Shown: positions 50,960-64,000 of the stretch, in pieces
How positions within the stretch are numbered: the stretch's first letter is position 1
Layout of the letters: the number at the start of each line of letters is the position of its first letter
Assembly (NCBI GenBank): GCA_937996665.1
Contig: CALKUU010000026.1
Span: forward strand, 1 to 64,000
Length of the DNA stretch: 64,000 bases
Direction: 5' to 3'
Origin: an uncultured Xenococcaceae cyanobacterium
GTDB lineage: Bacteria > Cyanobacteriota > Cyanobacteriia > Cyanobacteriales > Xenococcaceae
Made by a program: the position numbers and the translations under genes
Notes under the pieces: model-generated
Told to the model about the DNA's origin: nothing
What the model saw: only the letters and a program-made list of their open reading frames with translations
Database searches by the model: none

Positions 50960-53900
50960 ATGACTAATTTATCTCATAGTTCGCTTCCAGATTTAATTGA
51001 AATCCAACGCTCCAGCTTTCGTTGGTTTCTTGAGGAAGGATTAATTGAGGAACTTAATAGTTTTTCTCCTATTGCCGACTATACAGGCAAGTTTGAGCTA
51101 CATTTCATTGGAGAAAACTATCAGCTAAAAGAGCCAAAATATAACGTTAATGAAGCCAAGCGTAGAGATAGTACCTACAACGTTCAGATGTATGTGCCAA
51201 CACGCCTAATCAACAAGGAAACTGGCGTCATTAATGAAATGGAAGTTTTCATTGGTGACCTACCACTGATGACTGACCGTGGTACTTTCATTATCAATGG
51301 AGCAGAAAGGGTAATTGTCAATCAGATAGTTCGCTCACCAGGAGTCTACTACAAAGCTGAGACAGATAAGAATGGGCGAAGAACCTATTCAGCTTCTTTG
51401 ATACCTAACCGTGGAGCTTGGCTAAAGTTCGAAACAGATAAGAATGGGCTAGTTTGGGTCAGAATCGATAAAACTCGTAAACTTTCTGCTCAAGTATTAC
51501 TTAAAGCGATCGGCTTAAGCGATAACGAAATTGTAGATGGACTTCGTCACCCTGATTTCTTTGATAAAACAATTGAAAAAGAAGGAAATCCCTCTGAAGA
51601 AGACGCTTTATTAGAACTATATCGAAAATTAAGACCGGGTGAGCCGCCTACAGTTAATGGTGGTAAGCAACTTTTAGAATCAAGATTTTTTGATCCTAAA
51701 CGCTATGATTTAGGGCGAGTTGGTCGCTACAAATTGAATAAAAAACTCAGATTAACTGTCGCTGATACAGTCAGGGTTTTAACACCTGGAGATATCTTGT
51801 CGGCGATCGATTACTTGGTCAACCTAGAATTTGACGTTGGCAATACTGATGATATCGACCACCTAGGAAATCGTCGTGTGCGCTCAGTTGGAGAACTATT
51901 GCAAAACCAAGTCAGAGTTGGTTTAAACCGTCTAGAAAGAATTATCCGAGAAAGGATGACGGTAAGTGAAACTGATAATCTCACTCCTGCTGCTCTTGTT
52001 AACCCTAAACCTTTAGTTGCAGCTATCAAAGAGTTTTTTGGCTCTTCCCAACTATCTCAGTTTATGGATCAAACAAATCCACTAGCCGAGTTGACTCACA
52101 AAAGACGTATTTCGGCTTTAGGGCCAGGTGGTTTGACGAGAGAACGAGCCGGCTTCGCTGTGCGAGACATTCATCCTTCTCACTACGGTCGAATTTGTCC
52201 TGTTGAAACTCCTGAGGGACCGAATGCCGGACTAATCGGCTCGCTTGCCACCTATGCAAGAGTTAATCCTTATGGATTTATCCAGACACCCTATTATCCT
52301 GTCAAAGAAGGTAAAGTTCTCAGAGATAGCGGATCTGTATACCTAACCGCAGATGAAGAGGACGATTTAAGGGTTGCACCAGGGGATGTATCAACTGACG
52401 AAAACGGCTATATTATTGCCGAAAATATCCCCATTCGTTATCGTCAAGAATTTGACACCTGTACTCCCGAAGAAGTCGACTATGTAGCAGTATCACCGAT
52501 TCAGATTGTCTCTGTTGCAACAAGTATGATTCCCTTTTTGGAGCATGATGACGCCAACAGAGCCTTGATGGGTTCGAACATGCAACGTCAAGCAGTTCCT
52601 TTGCTTCGCCCCGAGCGACCTCTAGTAGGAACAGGGTTAGAAGCCCAAGCGGCAAGAGACTCAGGGATGGTTGTTGTTTCTAGAACTCATGGCATTGTTA
52701 CCTTTGTCGATGCCAATGTTGTCCGAGTCAGAGTAGTCGAGGGAGACCATGCCAAACACTATCCTGCTCCAGGCAAAGAAATAGAATATCGATTACAAAA
52801 GTATAATCGCTCTAACCAGGATACTTGCCTCAACCAACGTCCCCTCGTTTACGTAGGAGAAGATGTTGTGCCCGGTCAGGTATTAGCCGATGGTTCTTCA
52901 ACAGAAGGGGGAGAACTAGCTCTAGGGCAAAACGTGTTGGTAGCTTATATGCCTTGGGAAGGCTACAACTACGAGGATGCAATCCTCTTGAGTGAAAGAC
53001 TTGTTTATGACGATGTTTACACTAGTATTCACGTTGAAAAATTTGAAATTGAAGCTCGCCAAACCAAACTTGGGCCAGAAGAAATTACCCGAGAAATTCC
53101 TAATGTTAGTGAAGACACCTTACGGAATTTAGACGAGAGGGGAATTATTCACGTTGGGGCTTGGGTAGAATCTGGGGATATTTTAGTAGGAAAGGTTACT
53201 CCCAAAGGAGAGTCCGATCAGCCCCCAGAAGAAAAACTATTGAGAGCTATTTTTGGAGAGAAAGCTCGTGATGTTCGCGATAACTCCCTAAGAGTACCCA
53301 ATGGAGAGAAAGGTAGAGTCGTTGATGTCAGGGTATTCACCAGAGAGCAGGGTGATGAACTTCCTCCTGGAGCCAACATGGTTGTTCGTATTTATGTTGC
53401 TCAAAAACGTAAAATCCAAGTAGGCGACAAAATGGCTGGTCGCCATGGCAATAAAGGAATTATCTCCCGTATTTTACCGATAGAAGATATGCCTTATCTT
53501 CCTGATGGTACTCCCCTCGACATTGTCTTGAATCCTCTTGGTGTTCCTTCGCGGATGAATGTAGGACAAATTTTTGAGTGTCTCTTGGGTTGGGCAGGCG
53601 ACAACTTGGGCATGAGATTCAAGATCACTCCTTTTGATGAGATGTATGGGAAAGAAGCTTCCAGAGAAACAGTTCACGGCAAGATCAGAGAAGCCTCTCG
53701 CAAGCACAACAAGGGTTGGATCTTCGATGAAGAAAATCCAGGTAAAATCCAGGTTTTTGACGGACGTACTGGAGAACAGTTCGATCGCCCAGTGACAGTT
53801 GGTAGAGCTTATATGCTTAAACTGGTTCACTTGGTTGATGATAAGATTCATGCTCGCTCGACTGGTCCTTATTCTCTGGTTACCCAACAGCCACTTGGTG

Positions 53901-54274
53901 GTAAAGCACAGCAAGGTGGTCAACGCTTCGGAGAAATGGAGGTTTGGGCATTAGAAGCTTATGGTGCAGCTTACACCTTACAAGAACTGCTAACGGTTAA
54001 ATCAGATGATATGCAAGGTCGAAATGAGGCTCTCAATGCGATCGTCAAAGGTAAGCCAATTCCTCGTCCTGGAACTCCAGAATCCTTTAAAGTACTGATG
54101 CGAGAGCTTCAGTCCCTCGGGTTAGACATAGCAGTTCATAAAATAGATATTGATCATGACACGGGAGAAAGTCGAGAAGTAGAAGTTAATTTAATGGCAG
54201 ATACTTCCAGAAGAACACCCAACCGACCTACCTATGAATCAATAACGAGGGAAGTTCCCCAAGAAGAGACCTAG
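50960..54274 (+). CDS. rpoB: RNA polymerase beta subunit
   Basis: [59 protein letters not shown]. Confidence 0.99.
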   Translation: MTNLSHSSLPDLIEIQRSSFRWFLEEGLIEELNSFSPIADYTGKFELHFIGENYQLKEPKYNVNEAKRRDSTYNVQMYVPTRLINKETGVINEMEVFIGDLPLMTDRGTFIINGAERVIVNQIVRSPGVYYKAETDKNGRRTYSASLIPNRGAWLKFETDKNGLVWVRIDKTRKLSAQVLLKAIGLSDNEIVDGLRHPDFFDKTIEKEGNPSEEDALLELYRKLRPGEPPTVNGGKQLLESRFFDPKRYDLGRVGRYKLNKKLRLTVADTVRVLTPGDILSAIDYLVNLEFDVGNTDDIDHLGNRRVRSVGELLQNQVRVGLNRLERIIRERMTVSETDNLTPAALVNPKPLVAAIKEFFGSSQLSQFMDQTNPLAELTHKRRISALGPGGLTRERAGFAVRDIHPSHYGRICPVETPEGPNAGLIGSLATYARVNPYGFIQTPYYPVKEGKVLRDSGSVYLTADEEDDLRVAPGDVSTDENGYIIAENIPIRYRQEFDTCTPEEVDYVAVSPIQIVSVATSMIPFLEHDDANRALMGSNMQRQAVPLLRPERPLVGTGLEAQAARDSGMVVVSRTHGIVTFVDANVVRVRVVEGDHAKHYPAPGKEIEYRLQKYNRSNQDTCLNQRPLVYVGEDVVPGQVLADGSSTEGGELALGQNVLVAYMPWEGYNYEDAILLSERLVYDDVYTSIHVEKFEIEARQTKLGPEEITREIPNVSEDTLRNLDERGIIHVGAWVESGDILVGKVTPKGESDQPPEEKLLRAIFGEKARDVRDNSLRVPNGEKGRVVDVRVFTREQGDELPPGANMVVRIYVAQKRKIQVGDKMAGRHGNKGIISRILPIEDMPYLPDGTPLDIVLNPLGVPSRMNVGQIFECLLGWAGDNLGMRFKITPFDEMYGKEASRETVHGKIREASRKHNKGWIFDEENPGKIQVFDGRTGEQFDRPVTVGRAYMLKLVHLVDDKIHARSTGPYSLVTQQPLGGKAQQGGQRFGEMEVWALEAYGAAYTLQELLTVKSDDMQGRNEALNAIVKGKPIPRPGTPESFKVLMRELQSLGLDIAVHKIDIDHDTGESREVEVNLMADTSRRTPNRPTYESITREVPQEET

Positions 54275-54428
54275 AATAGCGTAAACAATTTACATGAGAA
54301 GAGTTTCGCGGCTTAAAAATAGGTATTGATATCATTTAAGCCTTGTCTCACAATTCCATTTGCAGGAAAAGTTTAGAGCAAACGCAGCTATTCCATCAAC
54401 CGATCGCCAATTACAATTTTGCCAAGAG

Positions 54429-56303
54429 ATGAGAAATCAACAAGAACAGCGCTTTGATTACGTTAAAATCGGAATTGCTTCTCCAGAGAGAATCCGACAG
54501 TGGGGGGAACGAACTTTACCCAACGGACAACTAGTCGGGGAAGTAACTAAGCCGGAAACGATTAACTATCGTACATTGAAGCCAGAAATGGACGGCTTGT
54601 TCTGTGAGCGTATTTTTGGGCCTTCAAAAGACTGGGAATGTCACTGTGGCAAATACAAAAGGGTAAGACATAGAGGAATAGTCTGCGAACGCTGTGGAGT
54701 AGAGGTTACAGAGTCGAGAGTTCGTCGCCACCGCATGGGCTACATAAAACTTGCTGCTCCTGTAACTCACGTTTGGTACTTAAAAGGAATACCTAGCTAT
54801 TTGAGTATTATTCTGGACATGCCGCTACGAGATGTAGAGCAAATTGTCTATTTCAACGCTTATGTAGTTCTCGATCCTGGCAATGCCCAAAATCTTTCTG
54901 CCAAGCAATTATTAACTGAAGATCAGTGGATTGAAATTGAAGAACAACTCTTCAGCGAAGACTCTGAACTGGTTGGAGTAGAGGTAGGTATTGGCGCGGA
55001 AGCAATCCAGCGTTTACTAGAAGAAGTTGAGCTGGAGAGCGAAGCAGAAAGACTCAGGGGAGAAATTAATGACTCAAAAGGGCAAAAACGAGCCAAATTA
55101 ATTAAAAGACTGAGGGTGATTGATAATTTCATTGCCACCGGTGCCCGTCCAGAGTGGATGGTAGTAACGGCAATCCCAGTTATCCCACCAGACTTACGTC
55201 CAATGGTTCAGTTGGATGGGGGTAGGTTTGCAACTTCTGACCTTAATGATTTGTATCGCCGAGTCATTAATCGTAATAACCGCTTGGCAAGATTGCAAGA
55301 GATTTTGGCACCAGAAATCATTGTCCGCAACGAAAAGCGGATGCTGCAAGAAGCAGTAGATGCCCTGATTGATAATGGTCGTCGCGGAAGAACTGTTGTC
55401 GGAGCTAATAACAGACCACTAAAATCTCTTTCTGACATTATTGAAGGAAAACAAGGTCGTTTCCGTCAAAACTTACTAGGAAAAAGGGTCGACTACTCAG
55501 GTCGTTCGGTAATTGTCGTTGGACCAAATCTCAAAATTTACCAATGCGGACTACCTAGAGAAATGGCAATCGAGCTATTTCAACCCTTTGTAATTCACCG
55601 TTTAATTCAAAGCGGCATGGTCAATAACATCAAAGCTGCGAAGAAATTAATTCAAAGAGGAGAGCCACAAGTCTTTGATGTGCTCAAAGAGGTAATTACA
55701 GGTCATCCAGTGATGCTAAACAGGGCACCAACTCTTCACAGGTTAGGAATTCAAGCATTTGAACCAATTATTGTTGAAGGTCGAGCAATTCAACTACATC
55801 CTCTGGTCTGTCCTGCATTTAACGCCGATTTTGATGGAGACCAAATGGCGGTTCATGTTCCCTTATCTCTCGAAGCTCAAGCTGAGGCTAGATTGTTAAT
55901 GTTGGCTTGCCATAATATTCTTTCCCCAGCGACAGGAAAGCCGATTGTCACACCTTCACAAGATATGGTTTTGGGCTGTTACTATCTGACAGCAGAAAAT
56001 CCTAAATCGATTAAGGGAGAGGGTCAACGTTTTGGAAACATGGCCGATGCAATTAAAGCTTTTGAACAGAACTTGGTTGATCTTCACGCTTATGTTTGGT
56101 TGCGCTATGAAGGAGAAGTAGAAACATCAGAAGCGGACAACGAGATAGTTAAAGAAGAAAACCTATCTGATGGCAGTGTAATTAAGTATTATCGACAAAG
56201 GTTTGTCAGAGAATCCCCAACAGGAGAGGTTTTGGCACAATATCTCAACACTACTATCGGCCGAATCATCTACAACCACACTATTCAAGAAGCCATTGAA
56301 TAA
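54429..56303 (+). CDS. rpoC1: RNA polymerase gamma subunit (track start 54360; ATG at 54429 preferred)
   Basis: [63 protein letters not shown]. Confidence 0.98.
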   Translation: MRNQQEQRFDYVKIGIASPERIRQWGERTLPNGQLVGEVTKPETINYRTLKPEMDGLFCERIFGPSKDWECHCGKYKRVRHRGIVCERCGVEVTESRVRRHRMGYIKLAAPVTHVWYLKGIPSYLSIILDMPLRDVEQIVYFNAYVVLDPGNAQNLSAKQLLTEDQWIEIEEQLFSEDSELVGVEVGIGAEAIQRLLEEVELESEAERLRGEINDSKGQKRAKLIKRLRVIDNFIATGARPEWMVVTAIPVIPPDLRPMVQLDGGRFATSDLNDLYRRVINRNNRLARLQEILAPEIIVRNEKRMLQEAVDALIDNGRRGRTVVGANNRPLKSLSDIIEGKQGRFRQNLLGKRVDYSGRSVIVVGPNLKIYQCGLPREMAIELFQPFVIHRLIQSGMVNNIKAAKKLIQRGEPQVFDVLKEVITGHPVMLNRAPTLHRLGIQAFEPIIVEGRAIQLHPLVCPAFNADFDGDQMAVHVPLSLEAQAEARLLMLACHNILSPATGKPIVTPSQDMVLGCYYLTAENPKSIKGEGQRFGNMADAIKAFEQNLVDLHAYVWLRYEGEVETSEADNEIVKEENLSDGSVIKYYRQRFVRESPTGEVLAQYLNTTIGRIIYNHTIQEAIE

Positions 56304-56370
56304 GCCCTGAATAATCGCCGATAAATTGCCAAGTATCAATTGCAATAAGCAGAAAAGTTAAGGATAAAAC

Positions 56371-59300
56371 ATGAAATTTTATAACCGAATTGTAGACAAA
56401 GGTCTTTTGAAAAAGCTGATGGCCTGGGCTTATACCAACCATGGTTCTGCGAAGTCGGCGACAATGGCAGACAAGCTCAAAGAAATGGGTTTTCGCTATG
56501 CAACCAGAGCTGGAGTGTCCATCAGTGTTGATGACCTTAAAATCCCCCCAATCAAGCAAGAAATGCTTGATGCGGCTGAGGTAGAAATCAAAAAAACTGA
56601 GGAGCGCTATGCCAAAGGAGAAATAACTGAGGTAGAGCGTTTCCAAAAAGTTATTGATACTTGGAACGGAACTTCAGAGAGCCTTAAAGATGAAGTGGTA
56701 GTAAATTTCAAGGCTACAGACCCGTTAAACTCGGTTTACATGATGGCATTTAGTGGTGCTAGGGGTAACCTATCCCAAGTAAGACAGCTAGTAGGAATGC
56801 GAGGATTGATGGCAAATCCTCAAGGGGAAATTATTGACCAACCAATCAAAACTAATTTCCGTGAAGGGTTGACGGTAACTGAATATATTATCTCTTCTTA
56901 TGGAGCACGCAAAGGTCTAGTTGATACGGCTTTGAGAACTGCCGATTCTGGATATTTGACTCGTCGTCTTGTGGACGTATCTCAAGATGTTATTGTTCGT
57001 GAAGTTGATTGCGGCACGAAAAGAGGGCTGAAAATAGCAGCAATGAAAGATGGGGAAAGAACTTTAATTTCCTTATCTGATCGTTTATTTGGCAGAGTTT
57101 TAGCCGAAGATGCACTGGACAATGAGACTGGCGAGGTTGTCGCGCAACGCAATCAGTATATGGATGAAGATTTATCCAATGAGATTGGCGATCGCTGTGA
57201 GTCAGTAATGGTGCGATCTCCCCTAAATTGTGAAGCAGCAAGATCTGTTTGCCAACACTGCTATGGATGGAGTTTGGCTCATGGAAAAATGGTTGATATG
57301 GGAGAAGCAGTAGGAATTATTGCAGCTCAATCTATTGGTGAGCCAGGGACTCAACTTACCATGAGAACCTTCCACACAGGTGGGGTATTTACGGGAGAAG
57401 TTGATCGCCAAATTAAAGCAGATAAGGATTCCACCGTCCAATATGGCAAGGGATTAACCACAAGAAAAGTTAGAACTCGCCACGGTGATGAGAGACAGCA
57501 AGTTGAGACCGCAGGAAGCTTAGTACTTTTACCAAAGAAAGGTAAGAAAATTACCTACCCACTAACGGCGGGTTCATTGATCTTTGTCACCGATGAAGAA
57601 GAAGTCAGCAAAGATCAACTCTTAGTCCAGGTAGCAAAAGTATCTGCTAAAAAATCTACTGAAAGAGCAACCAAAGATGTTACCTCTAACCTTGCTGGAG
57701 AAGTACTCTTTGATAACCTTAATCCGGGGGAAAAGTCTGATCGCCAAGGTAACACTACCAATATTGCGCAAAGGTCAGGTTTGCTGTGGATACTTTCTGG
57801 TGAAGTTTATAACTTACTACCAGGAGCAGAACCTTCGGTCAAAAATGGCGAGGAAGTTTCTCCAGGGGATGTTTTAGCAAGAACCAAATTAACTTCGGTT
57901 AATGGTGGTGTAGTCAGAATGAAATCCAGTAGTAGGGAGATTGAAATCATCACTGCCTCCGTATTACTAGATAAAGCGGAAGTTAGAATCGAAAGTGATG
58001 GCGGTAGAGAACAATACACAATCGGCACCGCAGATAATCAAGAGTTCCTACTCAAAACCACTCCAGGAACTAAAATTCAAAACGATCAAGTTATTGCTGA
58101 ATTAGTTGATGATCGTTATGAAACAGAAACTGGAGGCATCATTAAATATGCAGGGATTGAAATTGGCAAAGGAGGGAAAAAGCAGGGTTACGAAGTTAAT
58201 AAAGGCGGGACTATTCTTTGGATCCCAGAAGAAAGTCACGAGGTAAACAAAGATATATCTTTGCTAATTGTTAAAGATGGAGAATTTGTTGAAGCGGGAA
58301 CTGAAGTTGTTAAAGAGGTATTTACTCAGTCTTCAGGAATAGCAGAAGTAATTCAAAAAAATGACATTCTTAGAGAAATTATTGTTAAGCCAGGTGACAT
58401 TCATCTTCTTGACGATATTGATCCATCCCTAGATGGACAACTAGTTCAGCCGGGAACAGAAGTTTTACCAGGAGTAAAAGTTAACGAACTGAAGTACGGA
58501 GAAATCGTCGAGACAACAGAGGGACTAGCACTTCTCTTAAGACCAGTCAAAGAGTTCAAAGTTACAGATAAGGCATTGTTGCCTTCCCAATCTTCTATAA
58601 ACTCCATAGAAGGACGCCAGATTAATCTCAAAGCAGTTCAAAAGCTTTATTACAAAGATGGCGAAAGAGTAAAGTCGGTTAATGGAATCTCGTTATTGAC
58701 CACTCAATTAGTTGCCGAAATCGATTCAGTAGAAAATATTGACATCCCTGGAACATTAAGTGCGGATATCGAACTTAAACAAGACTCAGACAATCCAGAT
58801 GTTCATAGACTACAAATAGTAATCATCGAGCCACTAGTTCTCCGCCGAGACACAGATGCAGATCCCTATAGTGGAGAGATTAAAACTCGCGTTTTAGTTG
58901 AAGATGGTCAAGAAATTGCTTCGGGAGAAACTATTGCACAAACGGAAATCCAGTGTAAATCGGCAGGAGAAGTAAGAGGAATCCCGCAAGAAGGCGAGAC
59001 TATCCGCAGAATATTAATAGTAAGAGATGCCGATCTTGTAACCCATGAAATTAAGGCGAAGAAAGGTGATCTTAAATGCGATAAAGGGGATTTAATTGTT
59101 GCTGAACAAGAAATCACCTCAGATTTTTCAGTTCCAGAATCGGGTCAAGTCATTGATCTAGTCGAGAATGGATCGGGAGGAACTAATCTGGTCATGCGCA
59201 ATGCTAGACCTTACCGAGTTTCCTCTGGAGCAGTCTTACACATTGATGACGGAGACTTAGTTCAAAGGGGAGACAATTTAGTACTCTTAGTATTTGAGCG

Positions 59301-60357
59301 TTCTAAAACAGGAGACATCATCCAAGGTTTACCTCGAATCGAAGAGCTATTAGAAGCAAGAAAACCCAAGGAAGCCTGTGTTTTAGCTCGTCGTCCTGGA
59401 GTTTGCCAGGTTGTTTATGAGGAAGGAGAAACAGTTGACATTAAAGTCGTCGAAAATGACGGAACTATTAGCGACTATCCTGTTGGACCTAATCAGAATG
59501 CCATGGTTTCAGAAGGGCAAGAAGTCGGAGTCGGGGAAAGACTCACTGATGGAATTGCCAATCCTCATGCAATTCTCGAAGTATTCTTTAACTATTACCT
59601 TGAAGAAAAGGGATGTTATGGAGCTTCCTTAATAGGGCTAGAAAAAGCTCAGGTATTTCTAGTAGAGCAGGTGCAATCTGTATACCAGAGTCAGGGCGTC
59701 AATATTTCTGATAAACATATTGAAGTCATCGTTCGCCAAATGACTTCAAAAGTTAAAGTAGATGATGGTGGAGATACCGTCATGCTGCCGGGAGAGTTGG
59801 TTGCACTTCGCGAAATAGAACAGGTTAATGATGCGATGTCAATTACAGGAGGGGCTCCTGCTCAATACACTCCTGTGCTGTTAGGGATTACCAAAGCATC
59901 TTTAAACACAGATAGCTTTATCTCAGCGGCATCTTTCCAAGAAACAACTAGGGTCTTGACTGAAGCAGCAATTGAAGGCAAATCTGATTGGCTAAGAGGA
60001 TTAAAAGAGAACGTAATTATTGGTCGTTTGATTCCAGCAGGAACAGGTTTCAATACTCATGAAGAGCCTGGGGTAATGAGAACGGATTTAGACAATTCTG
60101 GATTCCGCAGTAATTCCGTATATGGAAGTTATGGCAATGACTTCGAAAGTTTCCGCATGGGTGGAGATGACAAAAAAACAGCTAGTCCTAGTCCTGATGT
60201 TAGTTTGCGCTCTTATCAAACTTTAAGTGACGATGCTAATGTCATTTTAGATGACCAAACGGCTAGAGCTTATACAGGTCTGACGGAGGGAACTCAAGCA
60301 AAAGGGAATAAAGATAAAAATCAGCCAGAAGCAACAGAGTCAGAAGAAACTAAGTAA
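56371..60357 (+). CDS. rpoC2: RNA polymerase beta-prime subunit (cyanobacterial, with large insertion)
   Basis: [66 protein letters not shown]. Confidence 0.99.
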   Translation: MKFYNRIVDKGLLKKLMAWAYTNHGSAKSATMADKLKEMGFRYATRAGVSISVDDLKIPPIKQEMLDAAEVEIKKTEERYAKGEITEVERFQKVIDTWNGTSESLKDEVVVNFKATDPLNSVYMMAFSGARGNLSQVRQLVGMRGLMANPQGEIIDQPIKTNFREGLTVTEYIISSYGARKGLVDTALRTADSGYLTRRLVDVSQDVIVREVDCGTKRGLKIAAMKDGERTLISLSDRLFGRVLAEDALDNETGEVVAQRNQYMDEDLSNEIGDRCESVMVRSPLNCEAARSVCQHCYGWSLAHGKMVDMGEAVGIIAAQSIGEPGTQLTMRTFHTGGVFTGEVDRQIKADKDSTVQYGKGLTTRKVRTRHGDERQQVETAGSLVLLPKKGKKITYPLTAGSLIFVTDEEEVSKDQLLVQVAKVSAKKSTERATKDVTSNLAGEVLFDNLNPGEKSDRQGNTTNIAQRSGLLWILSGEVYNLLPGAEPSVKNGEEVSPGDVLARTKLTSVNGGVVRMKSSSREIEIITASVLLDKAEVRIESDGGREQYTIGTADNQEFLLKTTPGTKIQNDQVIAELVDDRYETETGGIIKYAGIEIGKGGKKQGYEVNKGGTILWIPEESHEVNKDISLLIVKDGEFVEAGTEVVKEVFTQSSGIAEVIQKNDILREIIVKPGDIHLLDDIDPSLDGQLVQPGTEVLPGVKVNELKYGEIVETTEGLALLLRPVKEFKVTDKALLPSQSSINSIEGRQINLKAVQKLYYKDGERVKSVNGISLLTTQLVAEIDSVENIDIPGTLSADIELKQDSDNPDVHRLQIVIIEPLVLRRDTDADPYSGEIKTRVLVEDGQEIASGETIAQTEIQCKSAGEVRGIPQEGETIRRILIVRDADLVTHEIKAKKGDLKCDKGDLIVAEQEITSDFSVPESGQVIDLVENGSGGTNLVMRNARPYRVSSGAVLHIDDGDLVQRGDNLVLLVFERSKTGDIIQGLPRIEELLEARKPKEACVLARRPGVCQVVYEEGETVDIKVVENDGTISDYPVGPNQNAMVSEGQEVGVGERLTDGIANPHAILEVFFNYYLEEKGCYGASLIGLEKAQVFLVEQVQSVYQSQGVNISDKHIEVIVRQMTSKVKVDDGGDTVMLPGELVALREIEQVNDAMSITGGAPAQYTPVLLGITKASLNTDSFISAASFQETTRVLTEAAIEGKSDWLRGLKENVIIGRLIPAGTGFNTHEEPGVMRTDLDNSGFRSNSVYGSYGNDFESFRMGGDDKKTASPSPDVSLRSYQTLSDDANVILDDQTARAYTGLTEGTQAKGNKDKNQPEATESEETK

Positions 60358-60468
60358 CATTAAGTCCTTCTGGATCTATCGGCAGCAAAAGATCTTTATC
60401 ACTTAGAAAAAAAGATAGATTGATGAGTATTGAATTCAATCTATCTTTTTTATTTTCTAATCCTAAGT

Positions 60469-61089
60469 ATGCAAAAAGTTAAGCCTAAAACTCCATATGC
60501 CACGTACATTTTAATTGCTCTCAATATTATTTTGTATATTTCAGCGCTTAACTCTGGAGGAAATAAAGACTTAAATTCTTTAGACAGCCTAGGCGCGTTA
60601 ATCCCTCAAAAGGTACTTTTAGGAGAATGGTGGCGGATTGTAAATGCTAACTTTCTCCATTTTGGATTTTTACATTTAAGTACCAATATGCTGTCTTTAT
60701 GGTTTTTAGGGAGACTAGTTGAATCTAACTTGGGACAAGGAAGATATTTACTGGTTTACTTAATTAGCGGTATCGGTTCAATGTTAAGTTGTACCTATGT
60801 TTACTCACAATTAGGAAACAGCAATATTGTCTTAATTGGAGCATCATCAGCTATTATGGGGTTGGTTGGCACGATACTGGTAATTGCCTTCCGTACCTGG
60901 TTAAATCAAAAAAACCGTCTCAATGCTAAGCGCTTTGGTACAGTACTCTTAGTAATTAGTTTACAATTTATTTTAGATGGTATAATTCCACAAATCAGCT
61001 TCTATAGTCATTTCTTTGGTCTAATTATTGGTTCTCTGGTCAGTGTAATTGTCCTGCTATCTAAACCTAACTTTACAAAATATTTTTAA
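60469..61089 (+). CDS. Rhomboid-family intramembrane serine protease (track start 60430)
   Basis: GEWWRIVNANFLHFGFLHLSTNMLSLW; IGASSAIMGLVGT (GxSx catalytic motif); SHFFGLIIG. Confidence 0.92.
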   Translation: MQKVKPKTPYATYILIALNIILYISALNSGGNKDLNSLDSLGALIPQKVLLGEWWRIVNANFLHFGFLHLSTNMLSLWFLGRLVESNLGQGRYLLVYLISGIGSMLSCTYVYSQLGNSNIVLIGASSAIMGLVGTILVIAFRTWLNQKNRLNAKRFGTVLLVISLQFILDGIIPQISFYSHFFGLIIGSLVSVIVLLSKPNFTKYF

Positions 61090-61096
61090 AGATCAA

Positions 61097-61876
61097 GTGA
61101 ACGAAACCTATCAAGAATATATAAATCGGGTAGCTCAATTAACTCTCCCGGGTGCTTGTTCTAGCCAGTTACAAACTATCCAATCATCACCGAAATTTAC
61201 TGAAGGAAAAGCTAACTATTTTCCTGGATATAGTGTTATTACCCCTCCCTATCAAGAAGATTCGGAAAATGAAGAGTTTTATAGTCAGATTGAGTTGCTA
61301 CAAAAAAACATTATTCAGCAGCTAGAACCCAAATTAGTGGTTCCGTTAACGGCAAGAAGCTTCCATTTCACGATCGCCGATTTAGTTTGGGGAGAAAGCT
61401 ACGAACAAATAGTCAAGGATAATCCTCAGTTTGAAGCTCAATTACAAGAGAATATTGAGCACAGTTTTGCTCAATATCAGGAGATTAGTGACGAACGAAT
61501 TACTGTCCAATGGCAGCTATTAGGAATTGCAATTAGACCTCGGGCAATTATGGCTTGCCTCGTTCCCAAAGACCAAGCGAGTTATCAAGCAATCCTAGAT
61601 TTGCGTCGTTGTATCTATCAAAACTCTGGATTAATCGGCTTAGGAATTGAGCAACAGTACGATTTTACAGCCCATATTACCCTCGCCTATTTTGACCAAA
61701 TTAAAGAAAACCTCAATCGTTCTGAAATCTGTGTAATTATTTCCCAGATAGGCGATCGCCTACTAGAAAATAATCCTGTAATCTTGACGGTTAAAGAAGG
61801 GGAATTACGCAAATTTGAGAATATGCTGGATTATCACCGCCAACCAGATTGGGCAAAAATTGACTTAAGTAGTTAG
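61097..61876 (+). CDS. DUF1868/2H phosphoesterase-like protein (GTG start preferred)
   Basis: Two HxT motifs: ARSFHFTIADL and DFTAHITLAYFD. Confidence 0.82.
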   Translation: MNETYQEYINRVAQLTLPGACSSQLQTIQSSPKFTEGKANYFPGYSVITPPYQEDSENEEFYSQIELLQKNIIQQLEPKLVVPLTARSFHFTIADLVWGESYEQIVKDNPQFEAQLQENIEHSFAQYQEISDERITVQWQLLGIAIRPRAIMACLVPKDQASYQAILDLRRCIYQNSGLIGLGIEQQYDFTAHITLAYFDQIKENLNRSEICVIISQIGDRLLENNPVILTVKEGELRKFENMLDYHRQPDWAKIDLSS

Positions 61877-61930
61877 TAATTAATTTTTGGTGAAGTTAAC
61901 AAATATTGGAAATTAACTAAATATCAAAAA

Positions 61931-62707
61931 GTGGCAGGTCATAGTAAGTGGGCTAACATCAAAAGACAAAAGGCGAGAGTTGATGCCAAGAAGGGAAAAA
62001 CTTTCACCCAGCTTTCGCGAGCAATCATAGTTGCAGTCCGCAACGGAACTAACGAACCTGAGAGTAACTTTCAACTTCGCAGTGCGATCGAAAAGGCTAA
62101 AGCAGCAGGGATTCCTAATGACAATATCGAAAGATCTATTGCCAAAGGAGCGGGAACTTACCAGGACAAGGAACAAATCCTTGAAGAGATTTGCTATGAG
62201 GGCTATGGCATTGGCGGCGTAGCAATTATGGTTGAAGCCTTCACCGACAACCGCAATCGCACAGCAGCAGATGTTCGTGTTGCCTTTAGCAAAAACGGTG
62301 GCAATTTAGGAGAAACTGGCTGTGTAAGCTGGATTTTTGAACAAAAAGGCGTAATTCTTCTTGATGGAGAAATCAAGGAAAATGACTTGCTAAACATTTC
62401 CCTTGAAGGAGGAGCGGACTATTACGAATTAGCCCAAGAAAATCAGGATTTGCAATTTACAGAAGTTATTACCAGCGCAGATAATTTGGCAAACCTAAAA
62501 GAAATTTTTCAAGAAGAAAAATTCCCAATTCAAAATTTGGAATTGAGATGGATACCCAGCAATACGATCAAAGTATCCGAGCCTGGGCAAATTCAATCGC
62601 TAATTAAAACGATTGACACTCTAGAATCACTTGACGACGTTCAGAACGTCACGACAAACCTTGATCTAACCAACCTTTCTCTAGAAGAAGTTAACCCCGA
62701 CAATTAG
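61931..62707 (+). CDS. YebC/PmpR family transcriptional regulator (GTG start)
   Basis: MAGHSKWANIKRQKARVDAKKGKTFTQLSRAI; YEGYGIGGVAIMVEAFTDNRNRTAADVR. Confidence 0.96.
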   Translation: MAGHSKWANIKRQKARVDAKKGKTFTQLSRAIIVAVRNGTNEPESNFQLRSAIEKAKAAGIPNDNIERSIAKGAGTYQDKEQILEEICYEGYGIGGVAIMVEAFTDNRNRTAADVRVAFSKNGGNLGETGCVSWIFEQKGVILLDGEIKENDLLNISLEGGADYYELAQENQDLQFTEVITSADNLANLKEIFQEEKFPIQNLELRWIPSNTIKVSEPGQIQSLIKTIDTLESLDDVQNVTTNLDLTNLSLEEVNPDN

Positions 62708-62731
62708 CCAGAATCAAGTCAACAAATTGAT

Positions 62732-63601
62732 TTAACGAGGGTGGGTTTTCATTAAAACTTGAACTTGTTCAGCATGGTAAGAACTTCTGGTCAAAGGGCT
62801 TGATACTACTTGTAAAAAGCCGATATCTTCACCAAACTGTTGCCAACTAGCAAACTGTTCAGGAGTTACAAATTCCTTAATCCCTAGATGTTTTGCTGAT
62901 GGTTGGAGGTATTGACCAATAGTGATGATGTCACAATGAGCAGCTCGTAAATTCTCCATTACCTCTCTGACCTCTGCATCGGTTTCGCCTAAGCCCACCA
63001 TAATTCCAGACTTTGTGTAAGTCCGAGGTGAAATCTGATGGGTTTTTGCGAGTAGGTCTAGCGATCGCTGATAATCACCCTGAGGTCGAACTCGCTTATA
63101 AAGCCGAGGAATAGTTTCGGTATTGTGATTTAAAACCTCTGGTTTTGCGGCGAGAATAATTGCTAGTGCCGCCCAGTTACCACAAAGATCGGGAATCAAA
63201 ACTTCAATCGTAGTCGAAGGGGAAACTTTACGAATTTCTTCGATGCAGCGCACAAAATGATTTGCGCCACCATCAACCAAGTCATCACGATTGACTGAGG
63301 TAATAACTACATGGCTCAATTGCAAGCGACGAACAGCCTCACCAAGCCTGATGGGCTCGCTCGGGTCTAAGGCTTGAGGTTTTTTTTCAAAATCGATATC
63401 ACAGTAAGGACAAGCCCGAGTGCAGGCTGGACCCATAATCAAAAAGGTCGCAGTGCCAACATTAAAGCACTCACCAATATTGGGACAAGAAGCTTCTTCA
63501 CAAACTGTATTAAGCTCAAGATCTCGAAGAATTTCTTTAACACTGCCTACTCGCTGCCACTGAGGAGCCTTAACTCTTAGCCATTCAGGTTTGAGTACCA
63601 C
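62732..63601 (-). CDS. lipA: Lipoyl synthase
   Basis: [65 protein letters not shown]. Confidence 0.97.
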   Translation of the reverse strand: MVLKPEWLRVKAPQWQRVGSVKEILRDLELNTVCEEASCPNIGECFNVGTATFLIMGPACTRACPYCDIDFEKKPQALDPSEPIRLGEAVRRLQLSHVVITSVNRDDLVDGGANHFVRCIEEIRKVSPSTTIEVLIPDLCGNWAALAIILAAKPEVLNHNTETIPRLYKRVRPQGDYQRSLDLLAKTHQISPRTYTKSGIMVGLGETDAEVREVMENLRAAHCDIITIGQYLQPSAKHLGIKEFVTPEQFASWQQFGEDIGFLQVVSSPLTRSSYHAEQVQVLMKTHPR

Positions 63602-63856
63602 TTCTGTAAACCACTCCCCTTGATAAATTAATAAACACTGGATTTATGACTTTCCAAAATACATTGTAAGCAACCCAGGACAGAAAGGATTAGTTTTTTG
63701 GTTTGTTGACAAATAAAGCCAAAGAAAATATTAAGAAATATAACTAAGTAACTAAGATTTTTGCAGGTAAGTATTCATAAATTGTGATTTTTCGCAGTTT
63801 GTAAATTTCTAGGCTATAATCTCGCCAAAGTCGCATATTAATCTGTCTGTTTGACT

Positions 63857-64000
63857 ATGTCTGCCCTCCCTATTCCTCAACTACAAGATCTCGAGACTAC
63901 TGCAAGCTTCCAAACTTCCCCAGCAGAGATTCTGGAAACAAGAAGTCGTTCACAAAAGGTGGGCGATCGCCAAAAAGCAATCAAGTTTTCCCGAAAACAA
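63857..64000 (+). CDS. 5' end of a CDS of unknown product, truncated by window end
   Basis: ATG followed by an open frame (MSALPIPQLQDLETTASFQTSPAEILETRSRSQKVGDRQKAIKFSRKQ...). Confidence 0.55.
   Translation, partial: MSALPIPQLQDLETTASFQTSPAEILETRSRSQKVGDRQKAIKFSRKQ

Noticed and set aside
54360-60357. Split of rpoC into two ORFs as a possible frameshift
   Set aside because: rpoC1/rpoC2 division is normal for cyanobacteria.

Overview
This looks like a low-GC cyanobacterial chromosome segment. Support: abundant HIP1 octamers (GCGATCGC), split rpoC1/rpoC2, and cyanobacterial families such as DICT, DUF1830, DUF1868 and fused ThiO-ThiG. The right two thirds is mostly housekeeping: hemF, pilT, a long KaiB-domain protein, thiO/G, a radical SAM protein, cobS, tgt, leuS, hisD, rpsT-tatD-rpoB-rpoC1-rpoC2, rhomboid, yebC and lipA. 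The accessory region of interest is about 3.3-21.6 kb. It holds a GT2 glycosyltransferase, a stand-alone response regulator, two paralogous GH5-DUF4114-RTX glycoside hydrolases, an Alg14/PssD-like protein followed by a duplicated terminator, two tandem 1161-aa DUF4114/IgGFc-binding-like/RTX proteins, and an ELWxxDGT-repeat protein. I read this as a candidate, possibly co-regulated, type-I-secreted cell-surface or matrix module. Other leads are a HAD-IIB protein that has lost catalytic aspartates, a membrane-fused HAD phosphatase, a two-part KaiB-family protein beside pilT, a 34-bp perfect hairpin with HIP1 at its apex, and several operator-like inverted repeats. No tRNA, rRNA, CRISPR array or intact transposon was recognised. 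Family assignments come from reading motifs by eye; no database search was run.
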